Shown here one piece after another: positions 44,390-56,599 of a DNA stretch of 64,000 bases (its first letter is position 1; each line of letters starts with the position of its first letter). Both the position numbers and the translations under genes were made by a program. The notes below the pieces were generated by a model. The model worked only from the letters and a program-made list of their open reading frames with translations. It made no database searches and was not told the origin of the DNA. The stretch comes from Pollenia angustigena (Eukaryota > Arthropoda > Insecta > Diptera > Polleniidae): the NCBI GenBank assembly GCA_930367215.1, contig OV884057.1, positions 201,923,621 through 201,987,620 of the forward strand, given 5' to 3'.

Positions 44390-45856
44390 CATAAGCACAT
44401 TAGCCCAAAATTTTTTTTAAATAGAAATTTACAAAACATTTTTTGTAGATAGCAAATTTGCACAAAATTTTCCTTTAAATATCATATTTGCACAAAATTT
44501 CCTATAGAAAGTAAATTTGCACAAAATTTCCTAAAAATAGTTAATTTGCTCTAAATTTTCTATAAATAGCCAATTTACACAAATTTCCTATAAGAAGCAT
44601 ACTTGCACAAATTTCCTTAAAATAGTAATTTTGCAAATAATTTCACATAAATACCAAATCAGCACAAAATTTCCTATAAATATCATACTTGCACAAAATT
44701 TCCTTTAGACAGCCAATATACAAAAAATTTCCTTTTAAAGAATATTTGCACAAAATTTCACAAAACAGTTTGCACATGAGTTCGTTTAAAAAGCAAAAAG
44801 GCACAATATTTCCCATAAAAGTAAATTTGCTAAAAATTTTCTATAAATAATTTCAAAAGTTTCTGTTATTCGTGCTTAATTCCCAGTTTTTATTCTTGAT
44901 AAAACACTTGAAATTTATTGTTGATGGGATAAGCTATTCCTATGCGCATTTCACTGGTTGCTTAGGCCAGATCATCAGGAAACTTCATCCATAAAGACTT
45001 AAGAAAAACTAAATATAATTTAACCAAATGTAAGATGAGATAAGCCCACTGTTTATTGTTGATGGGTTTTCTTTAAACTTTGATATTGTTACAAGTAGAA
45101 CTGTTGCTTATAAGTCTTATACGTTTAACAGTTTTATTTGGTTTAATATCTTTAGTTTTTCTAAAATCTTTATGGATGAAGTTTCCTGATGATCTGGCCT
45201 AAGCAACCAGTGAAAAGCGCATAGGAATAGCTTATCCCATCAACAATAAATTTTAAGTGTTTTTATCAAGAATAAAAAATGGGAATTAAGCACGAATAAC
45301 AGAATCTTTTGAAATTAAAATTTTGTATTCCCAAAAATTGTAATTACTTTTTGATAATTTTCTATAAATATTAAATTTGCACAAATTTCCCATTAAGAGA
45401 AGATTTGCAAAAAAATTTCTTATAACAGTAGTTTGCATAAAATTCCCATTATATAGCAAATTTGCACAGAATTAACTAAAAAAAAATTGCACAAAATTTC
45501 CTAGACAAATAAATTTGCACAAAATTTCCTAAAAGAAGTAAATTTGCTTAAAACTTTCTATAAATAGCAAATTTGCACAAATTTCGTATAAAAAGAACAG
45601 TTGCACAAAATTTCCAAAATAGTAAATAAAAAGAACATTTGAACAAAATTTCCTGTAAAAAGGACATTTGCACAAAATTTCCGAAAAATAGAAATTTGGC
45701 TCAAAATTCCCTATAGATAATTTCCACAAAATGTCCTAAATAGTAACTTTGCAAAAAAAATTCTAGCAAATTTGCACAAATTTTCTAAATTCTAAATTTT
45801 CTAAAATTTCCTAAAATTTTCTATAATAGCAAATTTGCACAAATTGTCTATAAAAA
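44390..45856. repeat. Degenerate 32-bp satellite, segment 1
   Basis: Units resembling AAATTTGCACAAAATTTCC followed by TATAAATAG recur every 30-34 bp, with much divergence. Several dozen units are readable. A fold-back element (44849-45359) interrupts the run and a LINE ends it. The same satellite resumes at 49476, 51300 and 61407. Confidence 0.85.
44849..45359. mobile_element. Fold-back family copy inside the satellite
   Basis: Arms of about 200 bp: TTTCAAAAGTTTCTGTTATTC at the left, the inverse GAATAACAGAATCTTTTGAAA at the right, sharing the GGGATAAGCTATTCCTATGCGC block. It is the most compact two-armed copy of the family in the window. Satellite sequence (TTTTCTATAAATA) resumes directly after it. 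Confidence 0.8.
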
Positions 45857-46516
45857 ATGGAAATTCAAGAAGAAGCAAATAAACTTGTTGATAAAATATC
45901 ACAATATGCTAAAATTTTTGATGATTTTAATGCTTTAGAATCTATAAAATCTCCTGTTCAAACATCACCGAAAAGGAAATCTGCAAGGTTAAACAATAAA
46001 GTAAAGTTGAGTGAACCTTCTTCTTTGCCATCTTTGCCTCAGAATCCCGAACCCGCTTCTTCATCTGTTAATGATCGTGGGCCAACTCTTCTATGCAAAA
46101 CATCCGTTCCAACTAATACTGTCCCAATAAATCATCAAAATGCAACAAATCCTGTTAATTTGATAAATAGTGAAAATAACTGTGCTGCTATAAAAGATCT
46201 GAGAGTGATCCCACCAAAAAAACAAATCTTTGTATCTCGTTTTGCATCTGATACATCTGTTGACGACATTGATGCGTATATTAAATCTAAGATCGGCAAA
46301 AATTTTGATTTGAATGTTCATAAGTTTACTTACTCGCAAGCGCGGATTATCACATCATTTAAGCTTACTGTTCCATTTGAAATTTTTAACTCCATTCTCG
46401 ACCCATCTTTTTGGCCTGAACATGTCTTAGTTCGAGAATATGAACAAAATATAAACCGGCGTCCAACGAATGTTGCTTATTTGCCGAAAAAACAATTATT
46501 ACATTCAAAAAACTAA
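45857..46516 (+). CDS. LINE ORF1 protein (219 aa, maybe 5'-truncated)
   Basis: The RNA-binding partner of LINE transposition. The first 110 residues are Ser-, Pro- and Asn-rich and basic (for example SPKRKSARLNNK), likely disordered. Residues 120-195 (KQIFVSRFASDTSVDDIDAYIKS, then FKLTVP and WPEHVLVREY) look like the folded RRM-like or related domain found in ORF1 proteins of several insect LINEs. No CCHC zinc knuckle is present. At 219 residues it is shorter than I would expect, and the ATG sits at the junction with satellite DNA, so the N-terminus may be cut. It ends in TAA at 46514-46516, directly after the slippery heptamer A AAA AAC. Confidence 0.8.
   Translation: MEIQEEANKLVDKISQYAKIFDDFNALESIKSPVQTSPKRKSARLNNKVKLSEPSSLPSLPQNPEPASSSVNDRGPTLLCKTSVPTNTVPINHQNATNPVNLINSENNCAAIKDLRVIPPKKQIFVSRFASDTSVDDIDAYIKSKIGKNFDLNVHKFTYSQARIITSFKLTVPFEIFNSILDPSFWPEHVLVREYEQNINRRPTNVAYLPKKQLLHSKN
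46507..46513 (+). promoter_or_regulatory. Canonical -1 frameshift heptamer A AAA AAC at the ORF1 end
   Basis: In the ORF1 frame the codons are TCA AAA AAC TAA. The heptamer A AAA AAC has the X XXY YYZ form, and the ORF1 stop follows at once. ORF2 is in the -1 frame and is open through this point. A downstream pairing element was not worked out. Confidence 0.65.
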
Positions 46517-49395
46517 CTGATGCTCCCGACGATCAACTCATTATTATATACCAAAACGTACGTGGAATGAGGACTAAATGCTCCAAATTTTATGTCGATA
46601 GTTTTAATTTCAATCACCACATAATTTGTCTAACTGAGACTTGGCTAAATAATACTTTCTTAAATACCGAAATTGTTTGCAATAATTTTCATGTATTCCG
46701 GCGCGATAGAACTACAGTTACTACTGGCGGTGGAGTTTTAATAGCTGTCTTAAATACATTTCCTGCTGAAGAGCTAATATTAAACTTAGCAAGTAAAATT
46801 GAATTTATTGCAGTGGTAGTAAAAGTAAACAACATTAAAATATTTATTACATGTTCTTATATTCCACCTCAATCTGATATAATTACTTATCAACAACACA
46901 TTTTGGCAATGGAACAAGTGGCTTCAAAAATCAGTATGGGTGACTTCATGTTAGTCCTTGGCGATTTTAATATACCTCAGATTACCTGGCATTTCTCCAC
47001 AGAAAGTAAAACTTACATTCCTAATCGTTCTGATAACATCAGTGATGATATATTCGGTAACATTACAAATTTATGTCTACATCAGATAAATGGCGTCTAC
47101 AATATGTATGGTAAATTACTTGACCTGGTATTTGTTAATGAGCCTAAGGAATGTACAATAAATCGTGTTGATCCTATAACACTCCCAGAAGATCGTTACC
47201 ACCCTACAATTGAAATTAGCTGCAACATTTTTAATTGTCATCGTGTTCAAAATTTTCATAAAAAAGAAAAGGTGTTTTGTTTTAAAAGGGCAAATTACAA
47301 CGACCTACATAACCTTTTAATTAACACAAATTGGATTCAATTGTTATCCATTCGCATTGGCGCACCAGAAACAATCGATAAAATGATTAATAATTTCTAC
47401 AGTACAATAAAACAATATATGAATGAATGTATACCAAAATTTTCACTGAGCTCAAAATCAGGACCACCATGGGGTAATAAACAACTTTCTTCGTTAAAAA
47501 ACTTAAAAAACAAGAATTACAGAAAATATAAGAAATCTGGATCCCACTGCGATTACAGCAAGTATTCCGTCCTTCGTGCAAAATACAATTTGCTAAATGC
47601 TAAATTATATAACGATTATTTGATTAAAATAAAAAACAACTTAAAATACGATCCAAGATCATTCTATAAATTTGTAAATTCGAAAAGAAAGATCTCTGGC
47701 GCACCGAAGGTCATGAAATATATGGGTACTGAAACACACGATGAAAAGGAAATCAGTGATTTATTCGCCGACTTTTTTTCGTCCACATATTCTGATGCAC
47801 ATTGTGCTGAAAATGTCAATTATCCATTTAATATAGTTACTGGTCAAACTATTTCATTTTCACCAATAACCACACTTAATATTATCAATTGCTTAAAATC
47901 TTTTAAATATTCAAACTCAATGGGTCCTGATGGTATACCAAGCAGTATTTTAATCAACTGTATGGAAGCTTTAGCAATGCCGTTGTCAATTATTTTTAAT
48001 ATTTCTTTGAAAAATGGATATTTTCCAAAAATATGGAAAGAGTCATATTTAATTCCTTTATTCAAATCTGGAAATAAATCAAATATAATTAATTACAGAG
48101 GTATAGCCAAACTTAGCGCAATTCCAAAACTTTTTGAAAAATGCATTTTAGATTCATTGGTTCATCAAGTTTCACCGTTATTAACACCTTTTCAACACGG
48201 ATTTCGTAAAGAATCATCAACTATGACAAATATTTTAGAACTGACAACTTTGGTAAATGAGGGATTCGTCAACAACCAGCATACCGACGTTATATATACC
48301 GACTTCAGTAAGGCATTTGATAAGGTAAATCACAACCTTCTTTTGAGAAAAATTGATATTATGGGTTTCGACAAAACTTATTTAAGCTGGCTAAGGTCAT
48401 ATCTTCTCGGTAGAATACAATGTGTAAAATTTGGGTTTTCAACTTCTAAACCTATATTGGTAAAATCCGGTGTTCCGCAAGGTAGTCACCTTGGCCCACT
48501 TTTGTTTCTGCTCTTCATTAACGACATGCCTGATATTATTAAACATTCACATATACTAATGTTCGCAGATGATGTAAAAATTTTTTTAAACTTCACGAAC
48601 TATTTAGACCATAATTATCTTCAAGAAGACTTGGATACCTTTTATAATTGGTGTAAACATAACCTAATGGATTTAAACCTAATGAAATGTAAACATATGC
48701 GCTTTTCTAGAAAACGTAGTATTTTAAATAACTATAAACTCGGTGACTATAAAATCGAGATAGTTGACACAATTATGGATCTTGGCATCTTACTGGATGC
48801 AAAATTGGATTTTATTCAACACATAACAATGACTGTCAACAGGGCTCGTTGTACTCTGGCTTTTATTAAACGTTGGGCGAAGGAATTCCAGGATACTTTC
48901 GTCACTAAACAACTTTACACATCTCTCGTTAGACCAATCTTGGAATACGGCTCGATTGTATGGGATCCACATTATATGGTTCATAGTGATCATATTGAAT
49001 CCATTCAAAAACAATTCTTGCTTTTTTGCCTGAGAGATACATATCGAGGATATGATAATCTCCCCTCATATTCTACAAGATTATCTTTAATACGTTTGCC
49101 AACACTGAAAAGTCGCAGAGTTATGCTAAATGTCTCATTTGTAATTAACTTAATAAATGGGAAAGTATGCTCGAATTTTTTATTAAGTAGTTTATCATTT
49201 AACATTCCACGACGTACGGTACGGTACTATAATCCCTTATTTATAAAAACTTTCCGAACTAACTATGCTATGGCAGACCCATTTAGAAAACTGTGTTGTT
49301 GCTTCAATGAAATGTTTGAATTTATTGATTTTTCTCTGGATTTAAATATTGTTAAACGTAATATTATACTTAAGTTAAATACTCATTTGTATTAG
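46513..49395 (+). CDS. LINE ORF2: endonuclease and reverse transcriptase
   Basis: The frame is open from the slippery site and runs to TAG at 49395. The first ATG is only at 46567, after the conserved YQNVRG motif whose Asn (46555-46557) belongs to the endonuclease active site, so start by frameshift or reinitiation is more sensible. The APE-type endonuclease has TETW with the catalytic Glu near 46638, LGDFNIP near 46960 and DRYHP near 47190, where many relatives have SDH. The reverse transcriptase has TDFSKAFDKVNH near 48300, GVPQGSHLGPLLFLLFINDMP near 48470 and the FADD box at 48562-48573. A thumb and C-terminal region (SLVRPILEYGSIVWDPHY near 48930) follows. There is no RNase H. No internal stop, so this copy may still be active if its 5' end is complete. 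Confidence 0.9.
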   Translation, partial: LTDAPDDQLIIIYQNVRGMRTKCSKFYVDSFNFNHHIICLTETWLNNTFLNTEIVCNNFHVFRRDRTTVTTGGGVLIAVLNTFPAEELILNLASKIEFIAVVVKVNNIKIFITCSYIPPQSDIITYQQHILAMEQVASKISMGDFMLVLGDFNIPQITWHFSTESKTYIPNRSDNISDDIFGNITNLCLHQINGVYNMYGKLLDLVFVNEPKECTINRVDPITLPEDRYHPTIEISCNIFNCHRVQNFHKKEKVFCFKRANYNDLHNLLINTNWIQLLSIRIGAPETIDKMINNFYSTIKQYMNECIPKFSLSSKSGPPWGNKQLSSLKNLKNKNYRKYKKSGSHCDYSKYSVLRAKYNLLNAKLYNDYLIKIKNNLKYDPRSFYKFVNSKRKISGAPKVMKYMGTETHDEKEISDLFADFFSSTYSDAHCAENVNYPFNIVTGQTISFSPITTLNIINCLKSFKYSNSMGPDGIPSSILINCMEALAMPLSIIFNISLKNGYFPKIWKESYLIPLFKSGNKSNIINYRGIAKLSAIPKLFEKCILDSLVHQVSPLLTPFQHGFRKESSTMTNILELTTLVNEGFVNNQHTDVIYTDFSKAFDKVNHNLLLRKIDIMGFDKTYLSWLRSYLLGRIQCVKFGFSTSKPILVKSGVPQGSHLGPLLFLLFINDMPDIIKHSHILMFADDVKIFLNFTNYLDHNYLQEDLDTFYNWCKHNLMDLNLMKCKHMRFSRKRSILNNYKLGDYKIEIVDTIMDLGILLDAKLDFIQHITMTVNRARCTLAFIKRWAKEFQDTFVTKQLYTSLVRPILEYGSIVWDPHYMVHSDHIESIQKQFLLFCLRDTYRGYDNLPSYSTRLSLIRLPTLKSRRVMLNVSFVINLINGKVCSNFLLSSLSFNIPRRTVRYYNPLFIKTFRTNYAMADPFRKLCCCFNEMFEFIDFSLDLNIVKRNIILKLNTHLY

Positions 49396-49429
49396 GCTGT
49401 AAGGATTTATCCATAGACCTAATTATATA

Positions 49430-49473
<44 letters not shown>

Positions 49474-49475
49474 AA
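49430..49475 (+). repeat. (TAAA)n tail of the LINE
   Basis: About ten TAAA units directly after a short 3' UTR, the 3' end of the LINE. Confidence 0.85.
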
Positions 49476-50400
49476 AATAAAAAAGCATATTTGAACAAAA
49501 TTTCCCAAATCAGTAATTTTGCACATAATTTCATATAAATAGCCAATTGACACAAAATGTACTTTAAATAGAAAATTTGCACAAAATTATTAAGGCGAAT
49601 TTGGGAACATTTCCTTAAAAATAGCAAAAGATGCTTATTTTCCTATATATACCAAATTTGGGCAAATTCGCCCAAATTGTTAAAAGTACTAAATTTGCGC
49701 AAAATCTCCTATAAAAAGCAGATTTGCTCAAAATTTTGTGCGATTAATAGGAAATAACCAGTCTAGGAATTATGTCTATCATTTATCAAATTTGCACAAA
49801 ATTCGCTATAAGTGACAAATTTGCACAAAATTCTCTATTAGTGGCAAATTTCCGAAAAATTAAAAATAAATACCAAATTTGTGCAAATTATTCTTTGATT
49901 AGTAAATTTCTTGTAAATAGAAAGTTTGCGCAAAATTTTCTTTCTTTAAATAGCAAGTTTGCCAAAAAAAATTGTTATAAATTGGCAAATTTTCCAATAA
50001 ATAACAGTTCTCTAATAACACAAAAAATTTACAATAATGGCAGTTTACCTAAAATAATTTTTAAATTGGCGATAAATAGTAAATGTTTACCAAACTTCCT
50101 AAATATATAAAATTTGTGCAAAATTTTCTATAATAAGCGCAAATTCGTATAAATGCTTTAAATTGCAAGTTTACGCAAAATTTTTGCAAAATTTTCAATA
50201 AACGACAAATTTGCGCAAAATTTCCTATTATGTAATATCAACTTCCGTTAAATATCGCTTAAATAGAAAATCTTCACAAATATTTCTACTATTATACAAT
50301 TTTGTGCGAAATTTTCTAAAATTATGAAAATTTGCGCAAAATCTTAAAAAAATAGCAAATTTGCGCAAAGTTTTCTAAAACAACACGATAAACTTATAAG
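49476..50400. repeat. Degenerate 32-bp satellite, segment 2
   Basis: Same AAATTTGCACAAAATTTCC-type units as at 44390; here GCGCAAAATTT variants are common. Open frames seen in it are by-products of the period. Confidence 0.8.
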
Positions 50401-51299
50401 AACCAAAATTCAAACGCCCTTACTTATGTGTATTAGACATATTTAATCATCATGTATGTAGTTGATTTTGTTGCATGATGACGTTTTTTATGATGCTGGC
50501 TGGTAGCATATAATTTACTTCATTTCACATTTGATGAGTTATTTGGGTTGTTTGTCAATCTGACAGACATCAAACGAAAGCAACGACAACAAAACAATAT
50601 AAAATTCATTGTTTAAAAGCTGTGCATCATTATCAGCTTCTCGATTTTTTTTTTTTTTTTTGCCAGACAAACGATTTTTGTTGCATTTGCGAAAAATTCG
50701 CTCAACAAACTCTCTGTTTGTTGGGCTTAATAACTGAAATGAGTTGGAAATTTATAATGAAGATTAAATGATGTGCAATTTTCTTTTGTTCTCGCAATAG
50801 AATCAATGTAATAAAACAATGAACAAAATGCTAAAACTTAACTTTTATGCCGCTGTAATAACTTCGCATTGTTAATTTAAACGAAATTAGTTCTGGTTGA
50901 ATTTTAAAATTGAAAAGAGGAAGAGACTAAAAATAAAACAAGAACTAGTATTTAACAACTAAAAAGTTTGTTGAACGTCTGATGAACGATGGCTGAGGTT
51001 CACGGAACTGAGCTGTGTGTAAACATACACACATACATGCATAGATATTTAGACGTTCATCTAGGCGAATGTTAAATGTTAGGCTGGGAGATGAGACGAC
51101 AGGAATGTTTAAAATTAATTCTCCTGAACAATATTATTAAATTTTTTATTAGCCTCCACCTTCACAAGTTAGTGATAGATGAATGCACATAAATATAATT
51201 TTTTTTTAATAAAGTTAAAATGAACTCAAAGCATTCTGATGAACATGACCCTAATTAAGATGAGTTCTTATTTCTTGTGGTCAAAAAAATGAAGTTCAT
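50401..51299. other. Non-satellite AT-rich DNA
   Basis: About 900 bp without the satellite word and without a recognisable gene. A T-run lies near 50646-50660. It could be an old insertion in the satellite, but no ends were found. Confidence 0.45.
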
Positions 51300-51633
51300 A
51301 ACAAATTTGTGCGAAATTTTCATGCAAATTAAAACAAAATTTTCAAAAAAAAACAATTTACAAAATTGAATAGAGTTTTCTAAAAAAAGCAAATTTTAAA
51401 AAATTTTCATAAAAAATCCAATTTGGGCAAATATTTTTTAAATAAGTAAATTTGCACAACATTTTCTAAAATGATCATAAAATTTACAAGTTTAAAAATT
51501 TCAAATTTGCACAAATTTTCTTAACATAGCAAATTTTCAAAAAAAAAAAAAAAAAAAAAAAACTAAATTTGGGATTCTTAAAATAGAAAATTTGGGCAAA
51601 ACTTTCTCAAAAAAAAAAAAATATATATATAAA
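51300..51633. repeat. Degenerate satellite, segment 3
   Basis: Satellite units with long A-runs (51539-51561) and an ATATATAT stretch just before the tandem array. Confidence 0.7.
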
Positions 51634-54600
51634 TTTTTAATCCAAATTTTTAATTAGGCTTAAGTTCATTAAATTTAATTTTCATTAAATTATTTTTATG
51701 AAGAAAGGAATTTTACAACATGAAAATTAATTAAAATTTATTGATAATTTTTCATTCTTGACTCAATCTGGGCTCGAACCCAGGTGTTTACGGACAGGTT
51801 ACCCTGACATGTTTCGATTGCAACCACTCTATCTCCTCAGAGGGCTTGCCGTTTAACACTCGCAGCCATCGACGACTGCTGACGTCATTAGTCAAACATC
51901 AATCCTTAAACCAAATTGTATTCAACCTTTGGTAGATCGAAATTTGCTTTGAATGATTATCTATTTTAATTTATTTTAACATGTTATTCCTTTACTTCTG
52001 TTTTTTCGTACTTTTGTCAAGAATTCTTCTTGAAGTTCAAAGTACATATTTTTTGTTTTTTCATTTTTTTTGTCTTTCTTATTCTTGTTGACCTTTTCAG
52101 CACAACTTGAAGGACAAATGCAAACATAGAGCTCGTGCCCTAGCTTTAACAATTATTAGTATCGTGGTTATTTTATTGAACTATTTATGGTTTTTAATCC
52201 AAATTTTTAATTAGGCTTAAGTTCATTAAATTTAATTTTCATTAAATTATTTTTATGAAGAAAGGAATTTTACAACATGAAAATTAATTAAAATTTATTG
52301 ATAATTTTTCATTCTTGACTCAATCTGGGCTCGAACCCAGGTGTTTACGGACAGGTTACCCTGACATGTTTCGATTGCAGCCACTCAATCTCCTCAGAGG
52401 GCTTGCCGTTTAACACTCGCAGCCATCGACGACTGCTGACGTCATTAGTCAAACATCAATCCTTAAACCAAATTGTATTCAACCTTTGGTAGATCGAAAT
52501 TTGCTTTGAATGATTATCTATTTTAATTTATTTTAACATGTTATTCCTTTACTTCTGTTTTTTCGTACTTTTGTCAAGAATTCTTCTTGAAGTTCAAAGT
52601 ACATATTTTTTGTTTTTTCATTTTTTTGTCTTTCTTATTCTTGTTGACCTTTTCAGCACAACTTGAAGGACAAATGCAAACATAGAGCTCGTGCCCTAGC
52701 TTTAACAATTATTAGTATCGTGGTTATTTTATTGAACTATTTATGGTTTTTAATCCAAATTTTTAATTAGGCTTAAGTTCATTAAATTTAATTTTCATTA
52801 AATTATTTTTATGAAGAAAGGAATTTTACAACATGAAAATTAATTAAAATTTATTGATAATTTTTCATTCTTGACTCAATCTGGGCTCGAACCCAGGTGT
52901 TTACGGACAGGTTACCCTGACATGTTTCGATTGCAACCACTCAATCTCCTCAGAGGGCTTGCCGTTTAACACTCGCAGCCATCGACGACTGCTGACGTCA
53001 TTAGTCAAACATCAATCCTTAAACCAAATTGTATTCAACCTTTGGTAGATCGAAATTTGCTTTGAATGATTATCTATTTTAATTTATTTTAACATGTTAT
53101 TCCTTTACTTCTGTTTTTTCGTACTTTTGTCAAGAATTCTTCTTGAAGTTCAAAGTACATATTTTTTGTTTTTTCATTTTTTTGTCTTTCTTATTCTTGT
53201 TGACCTTTTCAGCACAACTTGAAGGACAAATGCAAACATAGAGCTCGTGCTCTAGCTTTAACAATTATTAGTATCGTGGTTATTTTATTGAACTATTTAT
53301 GGTTTTTAATCCAAATTTTTAATTAGGCTTAAGTTCATTAAATTTAATTTTCATTAAATTATTTTTATGAAGAAAGGAATTTTACAACATGAAAATTAAT
53401 TAAAATTTATTGATAATTTTTCATTCTTGACTCAATCTGGGCTCGAACCCAGGTGTTTACGGACAGGTTACCCTGACATGTTTCGATTGCAACCACTCAA
53501 TCTCCTCAGAGGGCTTGCCGTTTAACACTCGCAGCCATCGACGACTGCTGACGTCATTAGTCAAACATCAATCCTTAAACCAAATTGTATTCAACCTTTG
53601 GTAGATCGAAATTTGCTTTGAATGATTATCTATTTTAATTTATTTTAACATGTTATTCCTTTACTTCTGTTTTTTCGTACTTTTGTCAAGAATTCTTCTT
53701 GAAGTTCAAAGTACATATTTTTTGTTTTTTCATTTTTTTGTCTTTCTTATTCTTGTTGACCTTTTCAGCACAACTTGAAGGACAAATGCAAACATAGAGC
53801 TCGTGCCCTAGCTTTAACAATTATTAGTATCGTGGTTATTTTATTGAACTATTTATGGTTTTTAATCCAAATTTTTAATTAGGCTTAAGTTCATTAAATT
53901 TAATTTTCATTAAATTATTTTTATGAAGAAAGGAATTTTACAACATGAAAATTAATTAAAATTTATTGATAATTTTTCATTCTTGACTCAATCTGGGCTC
54001 GAACCCAGGTGTTTACGGACAGGTTACCCTGACATGTTTCGATTGCAACCACTCAATCTCCTCAGAGGGCTTGCCGTTTAACACTCGCAGCCATCGACGA
54101 CTGCTGACGTCATTAGTCAAACATCAATCCTTAAACCAAATTGTATTCAACCTTTGGTAGATCGAAATTTGCTTTGAATGATTATCTATTTTAATTTATT
54201 TTAACATGTTATTCCTTTACTTCTGTTTTTTCGTACTTTTGTCAAGAATTCTTCTTGAAGTTCAAAGTACATATTTTTTGTTTTTTCATTTTTTTGTCTT
54301 TCTTATTCTTGTTGACCTTTTCAGCACAACTTGAAGGACAAATGCAAACATAGAGCTCGTGCCCTAGCTTTAACAATTATTAGTATCGTGGTTATTTTAT
54401 TGAACTATTTATGGTTTTTAATCCAAATTTTTAATTAGGCTTAAGTTCATTAAATTTAATTTTCATTAAATTATTTTTATGAAGAAAGGAATTTTACAAC
54501 ATGAAAATTAATTAAAATTTATTGATAATTTTTCATTCTTGACTCAATCTGGGCTCGAACCCAGGTGTTTACGGACAGGTTACCCTGACATGTTTCGATT

Positions 54601-56599
54601 GCAACCACTCAATCTCCTCAGAGGGCTTGCCGTTTAACACTCGCAGCCATCGACGACTGCTGACGTCATTAGTCAAACATCAATCCTTAAACCAAATTGT
54701 ATTCAACCTTTGGTAGATCGAAATTTGCTTTGAATGATTATCTATTTTAATTTATTTTAACATGTTATTCCTTTACTTCTGTTTTTTCGTACTTTTGTCA
54801 AGAATTCTTCTTGAAGTTCAAAGTACATATTTTTTGTTTTTTCATTTTTTTGTCTTTCTTATTCTTGTTGACCTTTTCAGCACAACTTGAAGGACAAATG
54901 CAAACATAGAGCTCGTGCCCTAGCTTTAACAATTATTAGTATCGTGGTTATTTTATTGAACTATTTATGGTTTTTAATCCAAATTTTTAATTAGGCTTAA
55001 GTTCATTAAATTTAATTTTCATTAAATTATTTTTATGAAGAAAGGAATTTTACAACATGAAAATTAATTAAAATTTATTGATAATTTTTCATTCTTGACT
55101 CAATCTGGGCTCGAACCCAGGTGTTTACGGACAGGTTACCCTGACATGTTTCGATTGCAACCACTCAATCTCCTCAGAGGGCTTGCCGTTTAACACTCGC
55201 AGCCATCGACGACTGCTGACGTCATTAGTCAAACATCAATCCTTAAACCAAATTGTATTCAACCTTTGGTAGATCGAAATTTGCTTTGAATGATTATCTA
55301 TTTTAATTTATTTTAACATGTTATTCCTTTACTTCTGTTTTTTCGTACTTTTGTCAAGAATTCTTCTTGAAGTTCAAAGTACATATTTTTTGTTTTTTCA
55401 TTTTTTTGTCTTTCTTATTCTTGTTGACCTTTTCAGCACAACTTGAAGGACAAATGCAAACATAGAGCTCGTGCCCTAGCTTTAACAATTATTAGTATCG
55501 TGGTTATTTTATTGAACTATTTATGGTTTTTAATCCAAATTTTTAATTAGGCTTAAGTTCATTAAATTTAATTTTCATTAAATTATTTTTATGAAGAAAG
55601 GAATTTTACAACATGAAAATTAATTAAAATTTATTGATAATTTTTCATTCTTGACTCAATCTGGGCTCGAACCCAGGTGTTTACGGACAGGTTACCCTGA
55701 CATGTTTCGATTGCAACCACTCAATCTCCTCAGAGGGCTTGCCGTTTAACACTCGCAGCCATCGACGACTGCTGACGTCATTAGTCAAACATCAATCCTT
55801 AAACCAAATTGTATTCAACCTTTGGTAGATCGAAATTTGCTTTGAATGATTATCTATTTTAATTTATTTTAACATGTTATTCCTTTACTTCTGTTTTTTC
55901 GTACTTTTGTCAAGAATTCTTCTTGAAGTTCAAAGTACATATTTTTTGTTTTTTCATTTTTTTGTCTTTCTTATTCTTGTTGACCTTTTCAGCACAACTT
56001 GAAGGACAAATGCAAACATAGAGCTCGTGCCCTAGCTTTAACAATTATTAGTATCGTGGTTATTTTATTGAACTATTTATGGTTTTTAATCCAAATTTTT
56101 AATTAGGCTTAAGTTCATTAAATTTAATTTTCATTAAATTATTTTTATGAAGAAAGGAATTTTACAACATGAAAATTAATTAAAATTTATTGATAATTTT
56201 TCATTCTTGACTCAATCTGGGCTCGAACCCAGGTGTTTACGGACAGGTTACCCTGACATGTTTCGATTGCAACCACTCAATCTCCTCAGAGGGCTTGCCG
56301 TTTAACACTCGCAGCCATCGACGACTGCTGACGTCATTAGTCAAACATCAATCCTTAAACCAAATTGTATTCAACCTTTGGTAGATCGAAATTTGCTTTG
56401 AATGATTATCTATTTTAATTTATTTTAACATGTTATTCCTTTACTTCTGTTTTTTCGTACTTTTGTCAAGAATTCTTCTTGAAGTTCAAAGTACATATTT
56501 TTTGTTTTTTCATTTTTTGTCTTTCTTATTCTTGTTGACCTTTTCAGCACAACTTGAAGGACAAATGCAGACATAGAGCTCGTGCCCTAGCTTTAACAA
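51634..56599. repeat. Nine-copy tandem array of a 556-bp unit with a tRNA-like module
   Basis: Unit starts (TTTTTAATCC) lie at 51634, 52191, 52747, 53303, 53859, 54415, 54971, 55527 and 56083, that is 557 bp once and then exactly 556 bp each time. The last unit is cut at 56599. Copies differ at only a few positions by eye (for example CAGCCACTC in copy 2, GTGCTCTAGC in copy 3, a T-run length change in copies 1 and 9). Each unit holds a tRNA-like segment on the minus strand and the palindrome TGACGTCA. No protein frame longer than trivial. Confidence 0.95.
51761..51840 (-). other. tRNA-like module, first of nine (not a functional tRNA)
   Basis: On the minus strand GAGATAGAGTGGTTGCAATCG resembles a tRNA D-arm and A box, and CTGGGTTCGAGCCCAG is a perfect T-arm with a B-box match (51768-51783). 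The acceptor strands do not pair, so this is tRNA-derived, as in SINE heads. The module repeats every 556 bp through the array. Confidence 0.65.

Larger units (their letters stand above)
45857..49475 (+). mobile_element. LINE (EN-RT type) with ORF1 and ORF2
   Basis: A non-LTR retrotransposon inserted in the satellite. It has ORF1, an overlapping ORF2 with endonuclease and reverse transcriptase, a 3' UTR of about 35 bp and a (TAAA)n tail. ATAAAAAA precedes the start (45850-45857) and also follows the tail near 49478; this is a possible 8-bp target duplication. If so, the copy begins right at ORF1, the ATG is partly donated by the target, and the 5' end is truncated. No RNase H domain. The clade is Jockey- or CR1-like; I cannot be more exact. 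Confidence 0.85.

Noticed and set aside
51761..56300. A cluster of nine functional tRNA genes on the minus strand
   Set aside because: The T-arm is perfect, but no acceptor stem can be formed and the anticodon arm is irregular. The module is part of a 556-bp tandem unit.
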